The notes below the pieces were generated by a model, which saw nothing but the letters and a program-made list of their open reading frames with translations, made no database searches and was not told the DNA's origin. From JAVEVF01 sp034005175 (GTDB taxonomy: Bacteria; Actinomycetota; Coriobacteriia; Anaerosomatales; SLCP01), in NCBI GenBank assembly GCA_034005175.1, contig JAVEVF010000012.1:1-27508 (forward strand): a stretch of 27,508 nucleotides of DNA, read 5' to 3'. The first letter of the stretch is position 1; every line of letters begins with the position of its first letter. Below are positions 1 through 6,587 of this stretch, in pieces. The translations under genes were made by a program, and so were the position numbers.

Positions 1-251
1 CGACGTATCCCGAGATCAACGCGGCGCTTGAGTCTGGTCGCGTGGATGCCTTCTCGGTGGATAAGTCCATCCTCTCCGGTTACGTGACGGACGACTCGGT
101 CATCTTGCCGGACGGCTTCTCGCCGCAGGACTACGGTATCGCGAGCAAGAAGGGCACCGACGGCCTCACCGAGTTCATCAACGACATGCTTGATGACATG
201 AAGGCCAACGGTGAGATGGATGCACTCCTCAAGAAGTGGAACCTCGCCTGA
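1..251 (+). CDS. Amino-acid ABC transporter substrate-binding protein, C-terminal part
   Basis: The frame is open from base 3 to a TGA at 249-251, and the gene starts before the window. The visible 82 residues look like the last lobe of a family 3 extracellular solute-binding protein. They include a segment of the type 'INAALESGRVDAFSVDKSIL', which in this family follows the second hinge, and the typical ending 'MDALLKKWNLA'. The protein would capture a polar amino acid outside the membrane and deliver it to the two permeases immediately downstream. The last codons lie inside a perfect 14-bp hairpin (242-271). The substrate cannot be told from this fragment. Family assignment is secure from the tail plus the neighbouring permeases. 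Confidence 0.85.
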   Translation, partial: TYPEINAALESGRVDAFSVDKSILSGYVTDDSVILPDGFSPQDYGIASKKGTDGLTEFINDMLDDMKANGEMDALLKKWNLA

Positions 252-271
252 TCGCTTGCGATCAGGCGAGG
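242..271 (+). promoter_or_regulatory. Perfect 14-bp hairpin between binding-protein and permease genes
   Basis: CCTCGCCTGATCGC (242-255) and GCGATCAGGCGAGG (258-271) are exact reverse complements around a TT loop. The stem includes the final codons and stop of the binding-protein gene. Its right arm contains GCGAGG (266-271), the only Shine-Dalgarno-like sequence before the permease ATG at 282. Hairpins at this junction in other importer operons protect the upstream message and lower permease expression, so that the binding protein is made in excess. That role here is inference. There is no T-run, so it is not a standard intrinsic terminator. Confidence 0.7.
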
Positions 272-281
272 CACCCGGGGC

Positions 282-989
282 ATGCCTGACCTGCTCTCGC
301 ACATAGCCTTCCTCCAGGAAGGGCCATTCTCGATTCCGAGGTGGCAGGCGGTGTTCCAGAACATCGACCTGCTGTGGGCGGGCTTGCTCACGACGTTGCT
401 TGTCGCGTCCCTAGGGTTAGTCGTCGCACTAGCCCTAGGGACGGTGCTTGGCGTCATGTCGGCGTCGCACTGGCGCGTCCCGCGCGCGTTCACGCGTGCC
501 TACGTCGAGTTCTTCCAGAACACGCCGCTGCTCATCCAGGTCTTCATGCTCTACAATGCGCTCCCCATCCTGTTCCCCGGGCTGTTCATACCGGTGCTTG
601 TCATCGGCATTCTGGGCGTCGGTGTGTATCACGGCGCGTATATCTCGGAGGTTGTTCGGGCAGGGATCCAGTCGATTGGCCGAGGGCAGCTCGAGGCCGC
701 TCTTTCGCAAGGCTTCACGTACGTGGGTGCGATGCGCTGGGTGATCATCCCGCAGGCGATGCGCGTGGTCCTGCCGCCGCTCACCAACCAAGCTGTGAAC
801 CTCATCAAGAACACCTCAGTGATCGCCATCATTGCCGGCGGTGACCTGATGTACGCCGGTGATTCGTTCGCGGGTCGCTACGGGCATTACGGTCCGACAT
901 ACGTCCTCGTGGGCCTCGGCTACTTCGTGCTGTGCTTCCCGCTTGCGATGTTGACTCGTCGGCTTGAAGAACGCGCGAGGGTACTGTGA
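282..989 (+). CDS. Amino-acid ABC transporter permease (first of two)
   Basis: This 235-residue polytopic membrane protein belongs to the HisM/GlnP-type permease family. After a short N-terminus, 'NIDLLWAGLLTTLLVASLGL' opens the transmembrane domain. The EAA loop that contacts the ATPase is visible as 'EAALSQGFTYVGAMRWVIIP' followed by QAMRVVLPP. The preceding 'GVYHGAYISEVVRAGIQSI' is also typical of this family. The ATG at 282 has a weak ribosome site that lies in the upstream hairpin, so translation may be coupled to the binding protein. The stop TGA at 987-989 overlaps the next gene's start, indicating one operon. A leucine-rich stretch at 408-441 forms an inverted repeat with rare CTA/TTA codons. 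The ATPase subunit is not visible and may lie upstream. Confidence 0.93.
   Translation: MPDLLSHIAFLQEGPFSIPRWQAVFQNIDLLWAGLLTTLLVASLGLVVALALGTVLGVMSASHWRVPRAFTRAYVEFFQNTPLLIQVFMLYNALPILFPGLFIPVLVIGILGVGVYHGAYISEVVRAGIQSIGRGQLEAALSQGFTYVGAMRWVIIPQAMRVVLPPLTNQAVNLIKNTSVIAIIAGGDLMYAGDSFAGRYGHYGPTYVLVGLGYFVLCFPLAMLTRRLEERARVL
408..441 (+). repeat. 13-bp inverted repeat with rare leucine codons inside permease gene
   Basis: TCCCTAGGGTTAG (408-420) pairs with CTAGCCCTAGGGA (429-441) around an 8-base loop, with a single G-T mismatch that can wobble in RNA. It is in frame and encodes S-L-G-L-V-V-A-L-A-L-G. The leucines use CTA, TTA, CTA and CTA, whereas the surrounding gene uses mainly CTC, CTG and CTT. 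The pairing is seen directly; any effect on translation is inference. Confidence 0.6.
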
Positions 990-1675
990 TGAGTGCGCTC
1001 TCAGCCACTCCGGTGATGGAGATGTTGCGAGACCCGGTGTTCTACATCGGCCTGGGCAACGGGCTGCTGCTGACGCTTCAGATCGCCACGCTTTCCATAG
1101 TCTTCAGCTCCATCTTCGGCACAGTGTTGGGCGCGATGCGCTACACCGGCAAGCCGGTCATCAGTCACATCGCCGCGATCTACATCGAAGTCGTACGCAA
1201 CCTCCCCACGCTGCTACTCATTCTGGCGAGCTACTTCGTGCTTGGTATGGCTCCCGTATGGGCGGCCACCGTGGGGCTCACCATCTATACCTCGGCCATC
1301 ATCGCCGAGGTCATCCGTGGCGGATTGAACGCGGTGTCCACCGGTCAATGGGAGGCCGCGCGTTCGCAGGGCTTCTCGTTCCTGAAGACGATGGGCTACA
1401 TCGTGTTGCCGCAAGCGGTGGTGAAGATGATTCCGCCCATCGTCTCGCAGTTCGTAACGGTCATCAAAGACTCCTCGTTCGCGATGGCCATCGCTGCATA
1501 CGAGCTTATGTACAAGGGCACTATCCTCGCAGCCAAGTACTGGCGCCCATCTCAGATCATCACGATCTACGTGGTCATCTCCCTCATCTACTTCGTCGTC
1601 AACTTCTCCATCTCGATGCTCGCTCGGCGCCTCCAGAAGAAGCTTTCTGCAGGCCGTGGCGCCATCGGCGACTGA
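986..1675 (+). CDS. Amino-acid ABC transporter permease (second of two)
   Basis: This 229-residue membrane protein is of the same polar amino-acid permease family as the preceding gene and would form the heterodimeric pore with it. Transmembrane segments begin around 'GNGLLLTLQIATLSIVFSSI'. The EAA loop reads 'EAARSQGFSFLKTMGYIVLP' followed by QAVVKMIPP. A second family signature, 'VVRNLPTLLLILASYFVLG', is also visible. The start is either GTG at 986 or ATG at 989; both overlap the upstream TGA, so translation is coupled. The C-terminus ends in a basic tail (ARRLQKKLSAGRG). No ATPase follows; the next gene is unrelated. Confidence 0.92.
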   Translation: MMSALSATPVMEMLRDPVFYIGLGNGLLLTLQIATLSIVFSSIFGTVLGAMRYTGKPVISHIAAIYIEVVRNLPTLLLILASYFVLGMAPVWAATVGLTIYTSAIIAEVIRGGLNAVSTGQWEAARSQGFSFLKTMGYIVLPQAVVKMIPPIVSQFVTVIKDSSFAMAIAAYELMYKGTILAAKYWRPSQIITIYVVISLIYFVVNFSISMLARRLQKKLSAGRGAIGD

Positions 1676-1773
1676 GCTTGAGCGAAGTCAATGCACTGCC
1701 GCGCTCGGGAGGGCATCGTGGTGGTCTAGGCTGTACGGGCGGCCTGTGATCCAGGCACAGCGGGAGGGCCAGC

Positions 1774-2067
1774 ATGATTGATGCAGCGAGTGTCACCGTT
1801 CGCACCATCGCGTTTCTCGACACCTTCCAAAAGGAGCGCGGCAGAGCGAACACGCTTCATGTCGATGTGCCGCAGGAAGGGACCACAGCGCACGCGCTCG
1901 CTGACTCGCTTGAGCTGCCGGTCGACCTCATCGAGGGCGTCTTTCTCAACCGGATGGTGGCGGGGCTTGACGCGCGCGTGTATCCCGGCGATAGGGTGGC
2001 GTTCGTGCCCTACGGAACACCCGCATCGCACCCAGCGTTCTACGGGCCGTTCGTCACGAGAAGGTAG
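1774..2067 (+). CDS. Small MoaD/ThiS-like ubiquitin-fold protein without a C-terminal GG
   Basis: This is a 97-residue protein with a good ribosome site (GGGAGG at 1762-1767). The middle follows the pattern of MoaD/ThiS-type β-grasp proteins. A strand (VTVRTIAFLDTF) is followed by a helix around 'TTAHALADSLELPVDLIEGV', a strand with FLNRMVAG in the place of 'VNG', and the loop 'VYPGDRVAFVPYGTP', which matches the family's 'L.DGDRVxxxPP'. True sulfur carriers end in Gly-Gly. This one ends ASHPAFYGPFVTRR, so it probably does not carry a thiocarboxylate unless processed. The gene sits alone between the importer and a convergent cytochrome gene, with only three bases separating the two stop codons. 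The fold assignment is moderate; the function is unknown. Confidence 0.55.
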   Translation: MIDAASVTVRTIAFLDTFQKERGRANTLHVDVPQEGTTAHALADSLELPVDLIEGVFLNRMVAGLDARVYPGDRVAFVPYGTPASHPAFYGPFVTRR

Positions 2068-2070
2068 ACG

Positions 2071-2676
2071 CTACTCTTCGGTGTCAGCTGGCTTGTGGCA
2101 CTCGGTGCAGACTTCGACTTCGAAGTATCGGTGATTGTCCGGCAACGAGCCGCGCTCGGCACCTATCTGGTGGCAGAAGAGACAGTCTTCGAAGAACCCT
2201 CCGAGTGGATGCGGGATGCGCATCGCGTATGCCCGAGACAATCCCGCTGGTGGAGGTTGTCGGGTTGCGCGATCTGGCGCCACGGGATGGCACAGCAGGC
2301 ACTCGCGTGTCTCGTACGCGAGGTGGCCGAGAGGGATGCCATGATCGCGTGTGGGGTCGCCATGGCACAGCAGGCAGCGCGAGTCGCCCATTGCGATGGA
2401 GTGCGGGACAAGGACACGCGGGCTTCTGCGGTGGCAAGAATCGCATGTCGGGGTCGCATAGCTGCGATGTGTGACGGGGACCGTGCCGAGCCCCACCGTG
2501 TGGCACTCCACACACTCCAAGGTGCGTTCGATATCGGCGTGTGGGTTCTCCTGCCGGTGTGTTGCAGCAGCCATCGGCCGGCTGCGTGCTGTGGCAGCTA
2601 CTGTGAACAGCGCCACGGCCGCGATGAACAGAGCGACAAGAAGGATGACCACGCGCGACACTATGCGGTGATGCAC
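2071..2676 (-). CDS. Membrane-anchored hexahaem c-type cytochrome
   Basis: This 201-residue protein has an N-terminal hydrophobic segment (about residues 6-29) serving as signal or anchor, followed by six CxxCH haem c sites: CVECH (55-59), CDSCH (78-82), CLLCH (101-105), CLLCH (126-130), CLFCH (165-169) and CTECH (190-194). Histidines between the motifs (for example 70, 92, 118, 156, 182) could be distal ligands giving bis-His haems. It would act outside the membrane as an electron carrier. The start is GTG at 2676 with GGGAGG upstream. It lies nine bases after the flavocytochrome gene on the same strand, so the two are almost certainly co-transcribed. The arrangement is loosely NapC/NirT-like in density, but I cannot assign a named family. 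Haem count is certain; electron partner is inferred from the operon. Confidence 0.85.
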   Translation of the reverse strand: MHHRIVSRVVILLVALFIAAVALFTVAATARSRPMAAATHRQENPHADIERTLECVECHTVGLGTVPVTHRSYATPTCDSCHRRSPRVLVPHSIAMGDSRCLLCHGDPTRDHGIPLGHLAYETRECLLCHPVAPDRATRQPPPAGLSRAYAMRIPHPLGGFFEDCLFCHQIGAERGSLPDNHRYFEVEVCTECHKPADTEE

Positions 2677-2685
2677 GTTGCCTCC

Positions 2686-4026
2686 CTACACCATGTCGAA
2701 GCGCTCGGTATGGACACGCTCTCCCGATACGCCGATCGCCGGCAGCACCTTTTCCATCGCATCCATGAGAGGGCCTGGCCCACATATGAAGTACTGGAAG
2801 CGGCGAAACAGCCGAGGAGGAAGGTAGCGCGTGAGGATGTCAGCGGTGACGAAGCCGCGCTCGCCATCCCAATCGTCCTCGGCGCGCAACAAGACGTTCA
2901 CGAGCGTGAGGTTGTCCATGCGCTCAGCCATCGCATCGATCTCCTCGCGAAATGTCAGGTCATCGTAGTCGTTTGCCGCATGGAACATGTACACCGGTCG
3001 CACGTCACCACGGGTCTCGATCGCCTGCAGCATCGCATACAGCGGCGTGATGCCCACGCCGCCTCCGATGAGGACGTAACCGGCGCCTTCTTCGCGGTCG
3101 ATAGTGAAGACCCCATGTGGTCCATCAACCCATGCTCGTGTCCCTGGCTGAACTGCAGGCACGATCTCTTGAGACCAGTCGCCGAGCCTCTTGATCGTGA
3201 ACGCGATGGTCCCGTCATGGCTTGGGATATCGCCGTTTGACGAGAAAGAGATAGGGTGCTGCGTGAAGGCGAAGGGCGTGCGGCCGAAGCCGATCCACGC
3301 GAACTGCCCTGGTTCGAAAGTGAAGCCTGCATGGCCTGTCGGGCGCAAGACGAGCGTGGTGGAATGTCCGTGTTCCTCGCGGTTCTCTACCACCTCCCAG
3401 GGATGTTGCCACTGGAGAAGCGGGCGTATGAGCCGGTAGCGGACGAACATCCAAATGAAGATGGCAAGGTAGGCGATCCAGATGACACGTACGACGGGGT
3501 GTGCTGCCAACCTGCCCAGCCCCAGCACGTGGGCGCCCGCAAAGCCGATGAGCACGATGGAAAGCAGACCGTGCGAGACCTGCCAGACTTCATAAGGGAT
3601 GCGCAGGTGTCGCCGGTACACCGACAGTCCTACAACCAGCAACGCCGCGATGAAGGCTGCGATACCAACCGTCAGTGGCCAAGGCGCAGCGACAGAGGGG
3701 GTGAGAACACGTATGGGGTACGCCCCGTCGATGACCAAGAAGAGCGGGTGGGCGATCGCGAACAGGAGGGAAGTGATGCCGATCTCACGGTGGAACTGCA
3801 GCAGCGAATCGAGACCGAACGCACCGGCAACCCCTCCGAAGCGAGATACCAGTGCAAGCTCGGTCGCCATGAGCGCAAGCGCGATATACCCGCATGCAAT
3901 GGCGATGTAGACGAACGAGCTTGTCGCCTGAGCGGGGTCGAAAAGCACTGCGCCTGCAAGCAGCGGCGACAGTATGAGCGCCAGATACAGGCCAAACCAG
4001 AAGACGCCGCGTATCATCAGGCGCAC
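2686..4026 (-). CDS. FRE/NOX-type transmembrane flavocytochrome (ferric-reductase-like NAD(P)H oxidoreductase)
   Basis: This 446-residue protein has an N-terminal ferric-reductase-like membrane domain and a C-terminal ferredoxin-NADP reductase domain. Two helices carry His pairs separated by 13 residues (His79/His93 and His152/His166), the spacing that binds two stacked haem b groups in FRE/NOX proteins. The FAD site is 'HPISFSS' (257-263). The nucleotide site is 'LIGGGVGITPLYAMLQ' (from about 319), with 'FICGPGPLMDAMEKVLP' near the end. In characterised relatives electrons pass from cytosolic NAD(P)H through FAD and the haems to an acceptor outside. Here the adjoining hexahaem cytochrome is the obvious acceptor. 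The start is GTG at 4026 behind a GAGGGGG; an ATG at 4017 is possible. Domain calls are firm; electron direction is family inference. Confidence 0.87.
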   Translation of the reverse strand: MRLMIRGVFWFGLYLALILSPLLAGAVLFDPAQATSSFVYIAIACGYIALALMATELALVSRFGGVAGAFGLDSLLQFHREIGITSLLFAIAHPLFLVIDGAYPIRVLTPSVAAPWPLTVGIAAFIAALLVVGLSVYRRHLRIPYEVWQVSHGLLSIVLIGFAGAHVLGLGRLAAHPVVRVIWIAYLAIFIWMFVRYRLIRPLLQWQHPWEVVENREEHGHSTTLVLRPTGHAGFTFEPGQFAWIGFGRTPFAFTQHPISFSSNGDIPSHDGTIAFTIKRLGDWSQEIVPAVQPGTRAWVDGPHGVFTIDREEGAGYVLIGGGVGITPLYAMLQAIETRGDVRPVYMFHAANDYDDLTFREEIDAMAERMDNLTLVNVLLRAEDDWDGERGFVTADILTRYLPPRLFRRFQYFICGPGPLMDAMEKVLPAIGVSGERVHTERFDMV

Positions 4027-4113
4027 GCTGTCCGACCCCCTCGTACTTGGTGACGAGCGTCCATATCGCCTTCGGTTCTCCCTCGGTATCAGTCTACCCG
4101 ACCCAGGCGCAAG

Positions 4114-4133
4114 CGCATAATTTCACATGCGCG
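4114..4133 (-). promoter_or_regulatory. Possible operator upstream of the flavocytochrome-cytochrome operon
   Basis: GCGCAT (4114-4119) and ATGCGC (4128-4133) form an inverted repeat around the AT-rich spacer AATTTCAC. It sits in the 129-base gap between the nitroreductase stop and the flavocytochrome start, which should hold the promoter of the redox operon. I could not pick convincing -35 and -10 boxes. The site is seen, its role is a guess. Confidence 0.25.
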
Positions 4134-4155
4134 GAGCGTTGACTGCCGGAGGGGT

Positions 4156-5040
4156 CTACGGGGTTGGAGCCCGACCGCACCACCGTTCGATCCACCAACG
4201 TGCCGAGCGCCCCATCTCCGCCGAGAACGCAGCGGTGAATTTGCGCCTGTAGACAAACTCCGGGTAGCTCTTCGCCCCGGGAGGCAAGCCATTGGGGGCG
4301 TGCATACGCTCTAACTCGAAGGCGGCTGTCGCACGCTCCTCGGCGGTGAGTCTCTGATAGCGATCGCGCATCACCACATGGTGTGTGTATCGCGGTGTTG
4401 GCGCGTGTTGAGTGCGCGGTCGGCCGAAGCACACCATGGTGATGGGCAGGGTGTGCGGTGGCAGATCAAGCAGGCGCTGGTGGGTCTCGGCGTTTTCGAT
4501 GATGTCGCCGATGTAGCATGAACCGATACCAAGGGATTCGGCGGCTATGACCGCGTTTTGTGCAGCGATCAAAGCATCCGAGCATGCCAATAGCAGGTCT
4601 CCCGGACCCGGTCTGCGGTGAGAGACGTCTGGGAGATCGGATACTCGGCCGTGCTCGAACAGGTCGGTCCACTTCTGGTAGTCAGCGACGAACACGAGCA
4701 CCCATGGCGCCTTGGCGATGAACGGCTGGTTGTCGCAGCTCACAGCCATCTGTTCCTTGAGTTCCTGGTCCTCGATCTCGATGATTGAGTACAGCATGAG
4801 ATTGCCTGCGGTGGGTGCGCGCATCGCTGCGTTCAGCACCGCCGAGCGCTCCTCGGCAGTGATGGGCTCGTCAGCGTAGGTGCGCGTCGAACGTCGCGCG
4901 CTCAAGAGATCGAGGGTGGGGTTGGCGCTTCTCGGCCCCGATGGCCCTTCTGCCCCGGTCACTGGTCTGCGGATGGCAGTCTCGGCACCTGCTTCACCGC
5001 CGTTGGCAGCGGCGTCGGCGGGCACGGTGTCGTCAGGCAT
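4156..5040 (-). CDS. Nitroreductase-family flavoprotein
   Basis: This 294-residue member of the FMN-dependent nitroreductase family has 'LLSARRSTRTYADEPIT' (about 45-61) as the FMN phosphate-binding start, 'AAMRAPTAGNLMLYSIIEI' next, then 'FIAKAPWVLVFVAD'. Near the C-terminal half, 'AAQNAVIAAESLGIGSCYIG' is the usual helix and substrate-facing segment. Substrates in this family range from nitroaromatics and quinones to flavins, so none can be named. An ATG at 5040 with GGAGG nine bases upstream is preferred. The frame also allows GTG at 5097 or ATG at 5088, which would add up to 19 residues but lack a clear ribosome site. The first 40 residues are low-complexity (Ala, Gly, Pro) and outside the conserved domain. 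It is encoded upstream of the flavocytochrome operon on the same strand, but 129 bases apart. Confidence 0.85.
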   Translation of the reverse strand: MPDDTVPADAAANGGEAGAETAIRRPVTGAEGPSGPRSANPTLDLLSARRSTRTYADEPITAEERSAVLNAAMRAPTAGNLMLYSIIEIEDQELKEQMAVSCDNQPFIAKAPWVLVFVADYQKWTDLFEHGRVSDLPDVSHRRPGPGDLLLACSDALIAAQNAVIAAESLGIGSCYIGDIIENAETHQRLLDLPPHTLPITMVCFGRPRTQHAPTPRYTHHVVMRDRYQRLTAEERATAAFELERMHAPNGLPPGAKSYPEFVYRRKFTAAFSAEMGRSARWWIERWCGRAPTP

Positions 5041-5282
5041 GTCCTTGGGCCTCCAGACGCGGTTGGCAGGTGACTCGGGCAAGTTCATGGCGAACACTCT
5101 CGCAGAACCACTGGCATTCTAGCGCGAGAGGCATCGATGTGTGGTGGCCGCCAGGGTCACAAGCCGTATCTGTCGAGCCGAGCCACCACGGTCGCCCGGC
5201 GACACTGGCCGAGAGGCAACTTGGCGGGTACGCTGCAATCAATCGGACGATACGGTCGCGTGAGCCAGAGAGCGAGGAGGGG

Positions 5283-6392
5283 ATGTCGTTGGGCGGAGTG
5301 CCAGCGGACGGCTTCCGATTTGGTTTGGAAGACGAATTCTCTGTCGTTGACTCGAACGGCCGCTTTCTGGACTTCTCTAACACGACCTTCGATGAGCTCG
5401 ATCGCGTCATCGAGAAGCTCCCTGTCTTTGATGACGACTACCGCCACCTGCGGGTGGGAGACCTCGGCATCAAGCTCAAGCGATGGTACATCGAAGGGTT
5501 CGAGCGCTTCACGGATGAGGGGGAGTACATCCGCACCGACCCAAAGGGTTTTGAGATCCGCACGCCCATCTGTCCCTCACTTGATGAGGCGTTGGCGACT
5601 CTGGAGCACGACATGGAGCGTTGGAGGCAGGCGGCGGAAGAGTTCGGCTACCAACCCATCCGTACCGCATTGAACCCGCTGCAGCGAGAGTACATACCTA
5701 CTCCACCGCTCAATGAGTGGGAGATCGCCCATCGGCAGACTCCCGAGGAACAGACCGCCCACATCCACATGCTCACATACGGGCCCGACATCAGCTTCTC
5801 GCATCCGGACCTCACCATCGCCGAAGCCATCGACATCGGCAAGAAGCTCACCTACTACAGCCCGCTTATCGTGCCGTTCAGCTTCACCTCACCGTTCTTC
5901 GAGGGCAGACCGTGGGGCGGTTACTCGCGGCGTACCTTCCACCGCACGGGGCCACGGCCCTCGGTTCTCGTGCACGTGGGCAGCGAGGGCGAGCGCGTCG
6001 CCAGCTTCCCGACGCTTACTGATCTCGCGCGGCTCCCTGCCGAGGTGGGGCGGATAGAGTTCAAGGCGTTTGACTGCCCGCCGCACACTGGCCTGTACAT
6101 GGCGTTGGGGATGCTGCTGCTTGGCATCGCACTGGACGAGTCGTTGCCGGGGAGAGCAACCGTGCCCGATGCAGAGTCGCACCGCCACTCGGCGATGCGC
6201 GCCTTCGATGACGACGAGATCCGGTCTGCAGCCTCGAACGTGCTGGAAGCAGCCCGAGCAGCGCTGCCTGGCGAGTGGCGCTGGCATCTCGAACCGCTCG
6301 TGGCGATGCTCGATGCGAGCCGCACCCCAGCCCACGCCATGCTTGACATCTACCACGACACCGGGGATGTGCTCGCCGCCATTGGGGGGTGA
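5283..6392 (+). CDS. GCS2-family carboxylate-amine ligase (glutamate-cysteine ligase type)
   Basis: This protein of about 369 residues is related to the bacterial GCS2/YbdK and plant-type glutamate-cysteine ligases. 'FGLEDEFSVVDSNGRF' (13-28) is the opening motif with metal-binding Glu residues. The central 'PFFEGRPWGGYSRR' and the later 'RIEFKAFDCPPHTGLY' match the conserved nucleotide and metal site segments. The enzyme would join an amino group to a glutamate γ-carboxylate using ATP; cysteine is the likely but unproven amine. The start is uncertain. AGGAGG at 5275-5280 is only two bases from ATG 5283 but eight from TTG 5289, so the TTG may be the true start. The gene is divergent from the nitroreductase. 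The open frame extends upstream to 4941, but that part is antisense to the nitroreductase and is not credible. Confidence 0.83.
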   Translation: MSLGGVPADGFRFGLEDEFSVVDSNGRFLDFSNTTFDELDRVIEKLPVFDDDYRHLRVGDLGIKLKRWYIEGFERFTDEGEYIRTDPKGFEIRTPICPSLDEALATLEHDMERWRQAAEEFGYQPIRTALNPLQREYIPTPPLNEWEIAHRQTPEEQTAHIHMLTYGPDISFSHPDLTIAEAIDIGKKLTYYSPLIVPFSFTSPFFEGRPWGGYSRRTFHRTGPRPSVLVHVGSEGERVASFPTLTDLARLPAEVGRIEFKAFDCPPHTGLYMALGMLLLGIALDESLPGRATVPDAESHRHSAMRAFDDDEIRSAASNVLEAARAALPGEWRWHLEPLVAMLDASRTPAHAMLDIYHDTGDVLAAIGG

Positions 6393-6484
6393 GATCGTGC
6401 TGCACATGCATTCGAGCTTCGCGAGTCACAAAGGCGGCACCGGCTCATTCGTGGTCGATGATCACCACGGACCATGTCATTCGC

Positions 6485-6512
6485 ACCCTTCCAAAGGGTA
6501 TATTTCTATATT
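6485..6512 (+). terminator. Weak candidate terminator after the GCS2-family gene
   Basis: ACCCTT (6485-6490) pairs with AAGGGT (6494-6499) over a CCA loop and is followed by the AT-rich ATATTTCTATATT (6500-6512). The stem is only six base pairs and the tail is not a clean T-run. The same AT-rich patch could instead supply a -10 box for the PASTA gene downstream, so this is tentative. Confidence 0.3.
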
Positions 6513-6587
6513 GGTGTTGCTGGCTGGTTGTGACACCGCCTGCTTGTGGTCGCACGCGTTTCGGTGTGGTGCCGAGAGGAGACGGGT

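Noticed and set aside
1742..1756. GCCTG-TGATC-CAGGC hairpin as a terminator after the permeases
   Set aside because: The stem is only five base pairs, with no T-run, and is immediately followed by the next gene's ribosome site.
2095..3240. 381-codon plus-strand frame over the cytochrome and flavocytochrome genes
   Set aside because: It is the shadow of two minus-strand genes with clear haem, FAD and NAD motifs, and has no recognisable domain.
5116..5121. TAGAAT on the minus strand as a -10 box for the nitroreductase gene
   Set aside because: There is no acceptable -35 sequence at normal spacing, and the match is short enough to be chance.
4941..5282. N-terminal extension of the GCS2-family protein
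   Set aside because: The added 114 residues are Arg/Trp-rich, partly antisense to the nitroreductase, and outside the conserved domain.
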